A program made the translations under genes and the position numbers. DNA of 7,307 nt from positions 1 to 7,307 of the forward strand of contig JAMDCE010000100.1 of assembly GCA_023489135.1 (NCBI GenBank), given 5' to 3'. The notes beneath the pieces were generated by a model. It had not been told where the DNA came from. It ran no database searches and saw only the letters and a program-made list of their open reading frames with translations. Shown one piece after another: positions 1 to 6,220 of this stretch. The DNA comes from Chloroflexota bacterium. GTDB lineage: Bacteria > Chloroflexota > Chloroflexia > JAMDCE01. Every line of letters begins with the position of its first letter. Within the stretch, counting starts at the first letter, position 1.

Positions 1-1005
1 TCCAGTCTTTACATTAAGGATGACGATTACCGCTACTCCTTTGCCTTTGGAAGTTTCGTTACCCTCACTAACCTAAGTGAAACTGACTGGAAGAGGTTGG
101 CCGAGCAGCGACTCAGTCCACTCTATGTCTCAGTCCACGCCACGGATCCACACTTGCGCCGCCAAATCCTGGGAAACCCCAAGGCGCCAGATGTGCTGGA
201 GCAGATTCAGAGATTGGCCGATCTGAAGATACAGGCTCACACCCAGATCGTCCTTTGCCCGGGGCTAAACGACGGTGAGGAGCTCTCTCGTACCGTCGGC
301 GATCTTTCCAGACTCTACCCCACCGTCCAGTCCATCGCCGTCGTCCCCGTGGGCCTGGCCGCACCGCCAGTAATCCCAAGCGAGGCTCCCTTGCGTCGTT
401 ATACCGCTTCTGAGGCGCAAGATACAATCAAGCAGGTGAAGAAATGGCAAAAGGAGTTCCGCAAGCTCTTTGGCCGCTCTCTGGTCTATCTCGCCGACGA
501 GTTCTACCTTCTGTCCGGGGCGCCTTTACCGGATCATGCGCGCTACGACGGTTTTCCTCAACTGGAGAACGGAATCGGGTTGACTCGTTCGCTCTTGGAC
601 GATTGGGGTAGGGTCAGGAGTAGATTGCCACGAGATCTAGTCAAGCCGATGCGCCTCAGCCTGGTTTGCGGTTCGCTCATCGCCCCGGTGATGAGAAACC
701 TTGTCGCTGAACTGGGATGTATCGGCAATTTAAAAGCAGATCTCGTGGTGGCCGAAAACCACTTCTTCGGGCCCAGTGTGACTGTGTCGGGGTTGCTCAC
801 CAGCAAAGACATCGACAGCGCCCTGAAAGGTCGTCCTGTTTCTGACGTCATTGTTTTGCCTAGAGCGGCCCTCGACTTCGAGGGAGAACGTTTTCTCGAC
901 GACGTTACTCTGGCGGAATTCCAGCGCAAAGCGGGAATCGAAACGGTGGTTGCGACGCGTCTCTCTCAGGTGACGGACCTACTCCGCAAGCGAAACGCTG
1001 GGTGA
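1..1005 (+). CDS. DUF512 radical-SAM family protein, C-terminal part (5' end outside window)
   Basis: The frame is open from base 1 to the TGA at 1003-1005, so 334 residues are visible and the start lies upstream. The fragment opens with SSLYIKDDDYRYSF and continues with FVTLTNLSETD, LSPLYVSVHATDP, LGNPKAPDVLEQ and HTQIVLCPGLNDG. These are the radical-SAM core signatures of the DUF512 family, described as NifB/MoaA-like Fe-S oxidoreductases with an N-terminal PDZ-like domain. The Fe-S cysteine cluster should lie just upstream of base 1, so it cannot be checked here. The C-terminal DUF512 domain is clear: SLVCGSLIAPVM, then ENHFFGPSVTVSGLLTS, VIVLPRAAL and a final FLDDVTL. The family is expected to be a cytoplasmic SAM-dependent Fe-S enzyme, but its substrate is unknown. 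The next gene starts within a few bases of this stop on the same strand, so the two are probably co-transcribed and translationally coupled. Family assignment is confident; function is not. Confidence 0.93.
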   Translation, partial: SSLYIKDDDYRYSFAFGSFVTLTNLSETDWKRLAEQRLSPLYVSVHATDPHLRRQILGNPKAPDVLEQIQRLADLKIQAHTQIVLCPGLNDGEELSRTVGDLSRLYPTVQSIAVVPVGLAAPPVIPSEAPLRRYTASEAQDTIKQVKKWQKEFRKLFGRSLVYLADEFYLLSGAPLPDHARYDGFPQLENGIGLTRSLLDDWGRVRSRLPRDLVKPMRLSLVCGSLIAPVMRNLVAELGCIGNLKADLVVAENHFFGPSVTVSGLLTSKDIDSALKGRPVSDVIVLPRAALDFEGERFLDDVTLAEFQRKAGIETVVATRLSQVTDLLRKRNAG

Positions 1006-1006
1006 T
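1001..1006 (+). promoter_or_regulatory. Ribosome binding site that helps choose the start of the next gene
   Basis: GGTGAT overlaps the stop of the DUF512 gene and matches the 3' half of the extended Shine-Dalgarno sequence (GGAGGTGATC). It lies 9 bases before the ATG at 1016 but directly abuts the TTG at 1007. This favours ATG 1016 as the true start of the downstream gene. The position inside the upstream stop suggests translational coupling. Confidence 0.5.
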
Positions 1007-2446
1007 TTGAAAAAAATGCCGCTTCGTCTCCTTAGATTCGCTGGCACATATGTGCTCTTGCCCCTCGCGGTGGTTGCAGTGGCCACCTACGCCGGTCTTA
1101 GCCTCCCCTCTCTTTGGAAGCCGACAATCTTCGATCTTACCGTAGCCTACACCAACGACGTCCAGGGTCGCGTCGAACCGTGTGGCTGAGGCGAGCCTCT
1201 CGGGGGGCTGGCTCGGCGAGCCACAGCAATAAAAAAGGTCAGAGAGGGCCAGGGCTTGGAAGATAGCTCGTCGCTGACCTCGACAACCACGGTGAGTGCT
1301 ACTCCTCTTCTGGCAGGACCGCCCAAGAATCTCCTCCTTCTGGACTCCGGCGATGCCTTCTTTGGTGAAACAGTCGCCGATAATAGCCAGGGCCGGGTTA
1401 TGGTCGACGCTATGAATGTCCTCGGCTATGATGCGATGACGCTGGGAGAGCAAGACTTGAGTCAGGGTCTGCAAGCGCTGGCAAACCGGCAGGGGGAGGC
1501 GAGGTTCCCCATCCTGTCGGCCAACGTCAGCGTTCCCGGCTTACTCGAGCCAAAGTTCAAGCCGTATGTGATTCTGGATATGAAAGGCCGGAGAGTAGCC
1601 ATCATCGGCCTCACTACCCTGGATGCCCGCTATGCCCCGGCCGAAGTCGTGAGGCAACTCAAAATCGAAGATCCCTTCGAAGCGGCCCAACGCTGTGTAC
1701 AGGAAGTTCGGCAGCAGACCAACGTCGTGATCGTCCTTTCTCATCTCGGGTTATACACAGACAAAGAGCTGGCGCGCCGGGTGCCAGGTATCACCCTGAT
1801 CGTCGGCGGACATACCAGCGACTTGACTCGTCCTCCCATTGCGATGAAAGACGGAAAGCAAATCGAAGCGCCGGAGAGCGAACAGCATCCAGTGGACACT
1901 CTAATAGTCCAAGGCGGCAAAGAAGGACAGAACCTCGGAACCTTGCAGATGCAGATTGACGACAACGGGAAGATTACGGGGTTCCAGGGACGGGTGATGC
2001 CGCTTACCAAGAGCTTTGCCGACGATCCGCAGATGGAACAACTGCTTCAACCTTATGCTCGCTCCGCAGCGGCCGAGCCCTCAGGCACCTCGGCATATCC
2101 TCCCGGCACGTGGCCTCATTTCCTTCAGGAGGCCAGCCGAGATCAGCAGCAGATGTACCGGGCGGCGGTGGAGCGGAAGGACAGTATCGCTGAGATCCCG
2201 TGCTACTGCGGCTGCGGGAGTCAATACGGGCACCGCAGCCTCAGAGATTGCTACATAAGGGAAGTGAAGCCGGACGGAAGCATCGTTTACGACAGCCACG
2301 GGCTCCAATGCGAAATATGCTCGGAGGAACTTATGGAGCTGGCCAAGTGGCAGGACGAGGGAATGAGCCTGAAAGAGATCCGGGATCGCATTGACCGTGA
2401 ATTCAGCCAGTTCGGTGAGCCTACAGACACGCCGCCGGTGAACTGA
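1007..2446 (+). CDS. Exported metallophosphatase-like (UshA/5'-nucleotidase family) putative selenoprotein with C-terminal PCYCGC domain
   Basis: One frame runs from TTG 1007 (or ATG 1016, preferred from the GGTGAT upstream) to TGA 2444-2446, with a single internal TGA at 1187-1189. Read as selenocysteine it gives 479 residues (TTG numbering). Residues about 11-36 are a hydrophobic signal or membrane anchor, so the protein acts outside the cytoplasm. The metallophosphatase-like domain then has YTNDVQGRVEPCG-U61-GEPLGGLARRAT, LDSGDAFFG (D116), LGEQDLSQG (147-), VLSHLG (H246) and GGHTSD (H269). The usual D-x-H is D-x-Q and the usual GNHE is GEQD, so catalysis may be altered or lost. Residues 398-404 are PCYCGCG, followed by YGHRSLRDC and CEIC (435-438), as in the PCYCGC-motif family. 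The TGA sits where I expect Cys in relatives (PCGC...GGLARRA). A conventional gene caller would split it into 1007-1189 and a piece starting near 1256. Alternatives are a nonsense mutation or a sequencing error. Confidence 0.75.
1187..1189 (+). other. In-frame TGA, putative selenocysteine codon (residue 61)
   Basis: The codons before it encode NDVQGRVEPCG and those after it encode GEPLGGLARRATAIKKV, in the same frame and without further stops until 2444. Sequence on both sides is family-like, so translation appears to cross the TGA. The resulting motif is Cys59-Gly60-Sec61. Reassignment of UGA across the whole genome is unlikely because TGA ends other genes in this window (1003, 2444, and minus-strand genes ending at 3690 and 5276). 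A point mutation or read error of TGC remains possible. Confidence 0.72.
1207..1227 (+). promoter_or_regulatory. SECIS-like hairpin downstream of the in-frame TGA
   Basis: TGGCTC (1209-1214) and GAGCCA (1218-1223) pair perfectly around a GGC loop. The stem can be lengthened by pairing G1207-C1208-T1209 with A1225-G1226-C1227, leaving A1223-C1224 as a bulge. The apical loop begins 26 bases after the TGA and opens with GG, which agrees with general descriptions of bacterial SECIS elements (loop about 16-37 bases from the UGA, with G in its first positions). The loop is short, and a competing pairing exists between CGAGCC (1192-1197) and GGCTCG (1210-1215). It lies inside coding sequence, as bacterial SECIS elements do. 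No folding program was run. Confidence 0.5.
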
Positions 2447-2460
2447 GTCCCGTTCGATCC

Positions 2461-2486
2461 TCTCGGAGGCTCCGGAGCCTCCGGGA
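2461..2486. terminator. Palindrome between convergent genes, possible bidirectional terminator
   Basis: An 18-base perfect palindrome, GGAGGCTCC-GGAGCCTCC (2465-2482), extends outward to about 2461-2486 with one G-T pair. It lies between the stop of the plus-strand selenoprotein candidate (2446) and the stop of minus-strand moaC (2495), the expected place for a shared terminator. No good T-run follows on either strand, so it may instead be a transcript-stabilising or Rho-related structure. Confidence 0.5.
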
Positions 2487-2494
2487 AGTTCCAA

Positions 2495-2974
2495 TTACGG
2501 CAGATCAACCGTCCCACTCCGACCCCCACTCTTGTGCACGAGGCGGAGATTCTGAATTGAGGCGCCTCGCTCAACGGCTTTGACCATGTCGTAGATCGTC
2601 AGGGCCGCCACGCCGGCCGCAGTCAAAGCTTCCATCTCGACGCCCGTCGGCCCTGAGGTCTTAACCGCGGCCTCAACCTCAATGAAGTTGCCTTCTTTAT
2701 TCGTCTTGAAGCTGACATCGACGGCGGTGATCAGCAAGGGGTGGCACATAGGGATCAGCTCCGAGGTCTTCTTCGCGGCCATTACTCCAGCGATCTGAGC
2801 TACGGTCAGGACATCTCCCTTGGGCACGTTACCTTCCAGAATTAGCGCGAGGGTGCTGGGCTGCAGATGCACCTCGGCCCTGGCTACAGCCTGCCGCGCC
2901 GTCTCGGCTTTGGCGCTGACGTCCACCATCCGCGCCCGGCCGGCCGCATCCACGTGAGTCAGTTCTGTCTCCAT
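2495..2974 (-). CDS. moaC: Cyclic pyranopterin monophosphate synthase MoaC
   Basis: MoaC makes cyclic pyranopterin monophosphate from the MoaA product, 3',8-cyclo-7,8-dihydro-GTP, in the cytoplasmic molybdenum-cofactor pathway. The 159-residue product is full length for the family. The family blocks are all present: NVPKGDVL (K52, matching E. coli K51), AAKKTSELIPMCHPL (70s), GPTGVEMEALTA (about 109-119) and YDMVKAVERG (K132, matching the catalytic K131). It ends in VHKSGGRSGTVDLP. I chose ATG 2974 because GAGAGG lies 8 bases upstream and the protein then begins METELTHVD, as expected. A GTG at 2990-2992 would add six residues. No other moa gene is adjacent, so other pathway steps are encoded elsewhere. 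It points to molybdenum or tungsten enzymes in the cell. Confidence 0.97.
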   Translation of the reverse strand: METELTHVDAAGRARMVDVSAKAETARQAVARAEVHLQPSTLALILEGNVPKGDVLTVAQIAGVMAAKKTSELIPMCHPLLITAVDVSFKTNKEGNFIEVEAAVKTSGPTGVEMEALTAAGVAALTIYDMVKAVERGASIQNLRLVHKSGGRSGTVDLP

Positions 2975-2982
2975 AGATTCGT

Positions 2983-2988
2983 CCTCTC
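2983..2988 (-). promoter_or_regulatory. moaC ribosome binding site
   Basis: On the minus strand GAGAGG ends 8 bases before ATG 2974. This decides between that ATG and the upstream GTG, which would overlap the site. Confidence 0.7.
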
Positions 2989-3057
2989 GCACTGGATTCG
3001 GCCACTGCCTCCGAGAACAGTCGATTTCGCCGTCCCGCTCACACTGGCCGTCGGCAT

Positions 3058-3086
3058 ATTATACCCCCGACCACGCTCCGGCAAAA
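3058..3086 (-). promoter_or_regulatory. Candidate moaC promoter
   Basis: The minus strand carries a perfect TATAAT (plus 3058-3063) about 84 bases upstream of the moaC ATG. The hexamer 17 bases further upstream is TTTTGC (plus 3081-3086), a weak -35. A TTGCCG at a 15-base spacing is the other choice. The call rests on the -10 box and its position. Confidence 0.45.
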
Positions 3087-3349
3087 GAACGAGACTGTCA
3101 CTGATTGGAGCAAAGGTCGGAAATTGGGCAGACTTCCCATCGGAGAGACTATGTGGAGTCGAGACCATTCGCTACAGTGAGAATAGACCAATATCGCTAC
3201 GTCGTCCTGAGGAGCACCCAGAGGGTACCCGGCGACGGAGGATCAAAAAAGAGAGATTCTTCGCGACTATGAGCATAGATTTGTGAAGATCGGCAACTGG
3301 ATATACACAATAGGAAGGCCACGAGGACGGCAGAGGTGGAGCGTTGCCA

Positions 3350-3355
3350 ATTATA
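3350..3355 (-). promoter_or_regulatory. Second minus-strand TATAAT box, possible -10
   Basis: A perfect TATAAT lies on the minus strand, but the hexamer 17 bases upstream (CCATGA) is a poor -35. It could start a longer moaC leader or a small RNA running toward the T-run near 3250. It could also be chance. Confidence 0.2.
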
Positions 3356-3452
3356 GGGACCACCCGGTACCGTCATGGTGTGCCCTTGGCAAGCTACGGT
3401 GAACGCTTAGCCTGTCCCCTGCCACGATCTGGTACGGCTGGTCGAAATGTCA

Positions 3453-3471
3453 GGGCGACCGGCGGTCGCCC
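3453..3471. repeat. REP-like palindrome
   Basis: GGGCGACC (3453-3460), loop GGC, then GGTCGCCC (3464-3471) form a perfect 8-bp stem, followed by CTACAAA. GC-rich palindromes of this form ending in CCCCTACA are, from memory, common dispersed intergenic repeats in several bacterial phyla. Only one copy is in the window, so its repeat nature is inferred. Confidence 0.45.
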
Positions 3472-3528
3472 CTACAAACCAAATCCTCCCAATTTCAAAG
3501 GGCCTTAGTCGATTCTGATTCGCAGTGG

Positions 3529-3578
3529 TGTCCCGCAGGGACATGAGAAGCCGCGCTCAGGGTGGCAACCACCTGAGC
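3529..3578. repeat. Two adjacent hairpins downstream of the sugar-phosphate transferase gene
   Basis: The first is TGTCCC-GCA-GGGACA (3529-3543), a perfect 6-bp stem. The second (3555-3578) pairs GCTCAG with CTGAGC and GTGG with CCAC around a CAA loop, with one bulged G, for 10 bp. Both lie 110-160 bases past the stop of the minus-strand gene ending at 3690. They could terminate or stabilise that transcript, but neither is followed by a T-run. Confidence 0.4.
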
Positions 3579-3689
3579 CTTTCACGAGTCTAGCCTGCTT
3601 GGAAGACAATCTGCGAAATCTGCGGATGGTCGTGGCGATTGCTTCGTCCCAGCCGGCCGAAAGCCGATGGCTGATGGCTGGCCGCCAGG

Positions 3690-5177
3690 TCAATACGCCT
3701 GAGGATCGCGGAAGAGCTGAAGAATGGTCTTGGCCATTATTTTGAAATCGAACAGCAGAGACCAGTTCTCGATGTAATAAAGGTCGTAGCGGGTCCGCTC
3801 TTCGATGGAGGTGTCACCACGCAATCCATTGATCTGAGCCCAACCGGTTAGCCCAGCCTTCTCTCGATGGCGACGCATATAGCTGGGAATTCGTTCTCTG
3901 AACTGCTCCACAAAATGGGGTCGCTCTGGCCTAGGTCCGACGATGCTCATCTGTCCCATAACGACGTTGATGAACTGGGGCATCTCGTCAATGGAGAAGC
4001 GCCGAATGAACCGACCGACGGGAGTCTTGCGCGGATCGTCCGGCCTGGCGAAGACCGGTCCAGTTCGTCTCTCTGCATCCACCCGCATTGAGCGGAACTT
4101 CAAGATGCGAATCGGCTTACCGTCCAGGCCAACCCGCTCCTGCACGTAGAAGGCCGGCCCTGGAGAATCAAGCTTCACCAGCAGAGCGATGAACAAAAGA
4201 AGCGGTGACAAGAGGATGAGAGCGATTATGCTGAATACCACATCCACCAATCTTTTGACAATCCGGTGCCAGCCTTGAAGAGCCGTGTCCCTGATGCTAA
4301 CCAAAGGCAACCCGTTTAGGTCGCCGATGCTCACCTCATTCTTGGTGATTATCTGGAAGGCATCGGGGTATACTTTGATGTTGACGGCCTCATCCTGGCA
4401 CAAGGCGACGATATCCAGGATCTTCTGATGTGAGGCGCCCGAGATAGCGATTATAACCTCCTCGACGCCGTACTGCTGTATCACTCTCGGAAGATGATCC
4501 ACCTTTCCCAAAACTGGAGTCCGCGTCGACGTCTCCATAACCTCATCATCGAGAAAACCAACCACCTGGTAGCCAAGATCGGGCGAACGATTCACTTGCT
4601 GCAGAATGGTGTTACCGGTGTGCCCAGCGCCGACGATAAGGATCTTAGCCTGGCCCAGTCCCCGCTTCCTCAACCCCGCTACGAGAGACCGGTAACTCAT
4701 GCGGGCCACGGTGATAGACACTAATGACAAGAGCCATCCGAAGATCAGCATCTGGCGGGGATAAACGAAGCTATCGGCGAGCAGGAAGGAGTTGATGGCA
4801 ACGGCCAAGACGGTGCCCAGGGAGACAGCGCTGCTGATCTTGTAAAACTCGTCTATGCGGGAGATACCTCTCTTGAGATGGTATAAACCGTAAAAATAGA
4901 AGACAACCAGGAGTGTCAGCGTGATAATGGCGATAATTGCGCTGTACGTTTGCACCGGAGGCAGGGAGACGCTGCCGACGATATCGGTGGATTGCAGGAG
5001 GGAATAGGCGGCAATGAACGCCCCGGTGACCATGAGGGCATCTAGAACCAGCAGCAGGATGACCAGTAAGAATTGTAGCCGTCGTTTGACGGCCGGATGG
5101 TCTGCCGTGACGACTTCACGCCTTTGAGCTTTGACCACGCTGTCTACCTTATTCACGACCTGATCCAAGCGCCACAA
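3690..5177 (-). CDS. Polyprenyl-phosphate sugar-1-phosphate transferase (exopolysaccharide/O-antigen initiating enzyme)
   Basis: This inner-membrane enzyme transfers a sugar-1-phosphate, often glucose or galactose, from a nucleotide sugar to undecaprenyl phosphate, the first step of exopolysaccharide or O-antigen assembly. The 495 residues follow the usual large form. Four N-terminal membrane helices lie at about 35-58, 79-98, 116-133 and 141-159. A Rossmann-like CoA_binding_3 domain follows with IVGAGHTG (181-188). A re-entrant or membrane segment lies at about 302-324. The C-terminal bacterial sugar transferase domain has DSPGPAFYVQERVG, KFRSM, the D377-E378 dyad in SIDEMPQF, SIVGPRPERP, GLTGWAQINGLRG and YDLYYIENWS. 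The start is uncertain: TTG 5177 is the longest reading, GTG 5156 overlaps the stop of a short upstream frame, and GTG 5138 has TAAGG 8 bases upstream. The sugar specificity cannot be read. It probably works with the GT2 gene upstream. Confidence 0.95.
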   Translation of the reverse strand: MWRLDQVVNKVDSVVKAQRREVVTADHPAVKRRLQFLLVILLLVLDALMVTGAFIAAYSLLQSTDIVGSVSLPPVQTYSAIIAIITLTLLVVFYFYGLYHLKRGISRIDEFYKISSAVSLGTVLAVAINSFLLADSFVYPRQMLIFGWLLSLVSITVARMSYRSLVAGLRKRGLGQAKILIVGAGHTGNTILQQVNRSPDLGYQVVGFLDDEVMETSTRTPVLGKVDHLPRVIQQYGVEEVIIAISGASHQKILDIVALCQDEAVNIKVYPDAFQIITKNEVSIGDLNGLPLVSIRDTALQGWHRIVKRLVDVVFSIIALILLSPLLLFIALLVKLDSPGPAFYVQERVGLDGKPIRILKFRSMRVDAERRTGPVFARPDDPRKTPVGRFIRRFSIDEMPQFINVVMGQMSIVGPRPERPHFVEQFRERIPSYMRRHREKAGLTGWAQINGLRGDTSIEERTRYDLYYIENWSLLFDFKIMAKTILQLFRDPQAY

Positions 5178-5212
5178 CTATGACTTTCATCTAAACGACG
5201 TTGACGAAACAA
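5153..5212 (-). CDS. Possible 19-residue leader peptide ahead of the sugar-phosphate transferase
   Basis: A TTG at 5210-5212 lies 11 bases after the strongest Shine-Dalgarno in the region (GGGGAGGTG). It opens a short frame, MFRQRRLDESHSCGAWIRS, that stops at TGA 5153-5155. That stop overlaps a GTG in frame with the main protein (GTGA, 5153-5156), the usual geometry of translational coupling. The peptide resembles nothing I know. It may be a leader, the remains of a frameshifted N-terminus, or chance. Confidence 0.2.
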   Translation of the reverse strand: MFRQRRLDESHSCGAWIRS

Positions 5213-5223
5213 GCTTCTTTCGA

Positions 5224-5243
5224 CACCTCCCCGGTGCTGGGGA
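5224..5243 (-). promoter_or_regulatory. Strong Shine-Dalgarno within a small hairpin
   Basis: The minus strand reads TCCCC-AGCACC-GGGGAGGTG. The TCCCC arm can pair with GGGGA, so part of the ribosome binding site would be hidden in a 5-bp stem. The site is not correctly spaced for TTG 5177 of the transferase; it best suits the short frame starting at 5212. Confidence 0.3.
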
Positions 5244-5275
5244 TCATTTGACCGTGCTAGTGAAATCACCAGAGT

Positions 5276-6208
5276 TCAGACGACTCTTTTCTTACCGCTT
5301 GGCCGTAATAAGTTGAGAATGAGTGCCAGGCTTCCTTTGCTCGCAATGGCCGCGGCAATCAACCAATTAATCAGAAACAAATACTGGTCCGCGTAGTGCT
5401 TCCGATAAAAGACGTGCATGGCCCGATAAAACTCGAAGATCGCCCGGTAACTTCTTCGCCGGCTGCTTTCCCCTTTATAATGAATGACCGTCGTATCAGG
5501 ATTATAGTAGACCTTCCAGCCTTCCTCCTTCATGCGATAGGCCCAGTCAAGGTCTTCGCCATACATGAAGAACTTCTCGTCCAGAAATCCGGCCTGCAGC
5601 ACGGCAAAATCCCTGACCAGCATGTATGCGCCCATAACGGAATCAACCTCGGTCAGAGAATTTGAATCGAGAAAGGTCAGATTGTAGCGAGCAAACCGCT
5701 TCTTATGAGGAAAGAGTTTGCCCAAGCCAAGCATCTTGTAAAAGGACGTGGACGGAGTCGGGAAACTGCGACGACAGGCCAGATCCAGCCGACCGTCAGG
5801 ACGAAGCATTTTGGGACCAACCACTCCCGCCTCCGTATTCTCCTCCATAAAAGCAACGGTTTTTTGGAATGCGTCAGGCGGAACAATGGTATCTGGATTC
5901 AAGAGCAGAACGTAGTTGCTGTCAGAGTGCGAGATGCTGATGCTTTTTGCCTTTGCTTGCCAGTCGTCGATCACCTGGCGCAGAGCCAGGTTATTAGCAT
6001 ATGCATACCCCCCATTGCGCTCCGCGACGATGAGATGTACGTTAGGGAATTCTGATCTCACCATCGCCGCACTGCCGTCGGTTGAATTGTTGTCGACGAC
6101 GTAAATCTGGTAGGGAAACTGGCAGACGCTTCGAAGAACTGACCGCAGGCACTGCCTCAACAAATCAGCCGTGTTGTAATTGACTATGATTACGGCTAGA
6201 TCGGGCAT
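5276..6208 (-). CDS. Family 2 glycosyltransferase, rhamnosyltransferase-like
   Basis: A GT-A fold inverting glycosyltransferase that adds a sugar from a nucleotide donor to a growing surface polysaccharide at the cytoplasmic face of the membrane. The 310 residues show the ordered GT2 blocks: [14 protein letters not shown] at the N-terminus, [10 protein letters not shown] (37-46), [11 protein letters not shown] (63-73), LLLNPDT (91-97) as the metal-binding region, VMGAYMLVR, then [13 protein letters not shown] with the ED pair (218-219) and VIHYKGESS (H243). A hydrophobic stretch near 276-301 could associate with the membrane. The pattern is that of the WcaA/rhamnosyltransferase-like subgroup, but donor and acceptor are not readable. 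ATG 6208 gives the standard [12 protein letters not shown] start; the longer GTG 6253 reading would add 15 unrelated residues. It lies 98 bases upstream of the sugar-phosphate transferase on the same strand. No Shine-Dalgarno is seen; a TATAAT box ends 6 bases before the ATG. Confidence 0.95.
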   Translation of the reverse strand: MPDLAVIIVNYNTADLLRQCLRSVLRSVCQFPYQIYVVDNNSTDGSAAMVRSEFPNVHLIVAERNGGYAYANNLALRQVIDDWQAKAKSISISHSDSNYVLLLNPDTIVPPDAFQKTVAFMEENTEAGVVGPKMLRPDGRLDLACRRSFPTPSTSFYKMLGLGKLFPHKKRFARYNLTFLDSNSLTEVDSVMGAYMLVRDFAVLQAGFLDEKFFMYGEDLDWAYRMKEEGWKVYYNPDTTVIHYKGESSRRRSYRAIFEFYRAMHVFYRKHYADQYLFLINWLIAAAIASKGSLALILNLLRPSGKKRVV

Positions 6209-6214
6209 GATCGT

Positions 6215-6220
6215 ATTATA
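6215..6220 (-). promoter_or_regulatory. TATAAT box suggesting a leaderless glycosyltransferase mRNA
   Basis: A perfect minus-strand TATAAT is followed by ACGATC and then the ATG at 6208. Transcription normally begins about 7 bases after the -10 box, which would place +1 on the start codon. The hexamer 17 bases upstream is TATCGA, a poor -35, and a TTGGCG lies too far away (23 bases). The absence of a Shine-Dalgarno fits a leaderless message. Confidence 0.5.

Larger units (their letters stand above)
2993..3689. other. Non-coding stretch of about 700 bases upstream of moaC
   Basis: I see no convincing gene on either strand. The short open frames here do not resemble known proteins and are either extensions of antisense frames or low-complexity readings. 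The stretch holds two minus-strand TATAAT boxes (3058-3063 and 3350-3355) and an A-run at 3245-3250 that reads as a T-run on the minus strand. It also holds a REP-like palindrome (3453-3471), two further hairpins (3529-3578), and direct-repeat-like fragments: ATCTGCG-AAATCTGCGG near 3609-3624 and GATGGCT-GATGGCT near 3665-3679. It looks like an intergenic region that has gathered small repeats. Confidence 0.65.

Noticed and set aside
1187..1189. Genome-wide reassignment of UGA (to Trp or Gly) as the explanation for the internal TGA
   Set aside because: TGA is the natural end of several other genes in the window, at 1003-1005, 2444-2446, 3690-3692 and 5276-5278, and tryptophan is encoded by TGG throughout.
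558..1474. Long antisense open frames opposite the DUF512 and metallophosphatase genes
   Set aside because: They are mirror readings of clear coding sequence in a GC-rich region and show no domain signatures.
1256..2446. A complete separate protein starting at TTG 1256
   Set aside because: It would begin in the middle of a domain, lose the signal peptide and the first metal motif, and ignore the conserved in-frame GGLARRAT sequence upstream.
2975..3060. Molybdenum cofactor riboswitch ahead of moaC
   Set aside because: I could not find the conserved core of that RNA in the minus-strand leader; a covariance search would settle it.
2867..3286. 139-codon plus-strand open frame over the start of moaC
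   Set aside because: Its first part is antisense to moaC and the rest is rich in Arg and Pro with no recognisable domain.
3505..3693. 62-codon minus-strand frame after the sugar-phosphate transferase
   Set aside because: It overlaps the transferase stop, runs through two hairpins and small repeats, and has no protein-like features.
5149..5190. 13-codon frame MKVIVVALGSGRE upstream of the transferase
   Set aside because: It starts with ATG but has no Shine-Dalgarno and competes with the better supported short frame starting at 5212.
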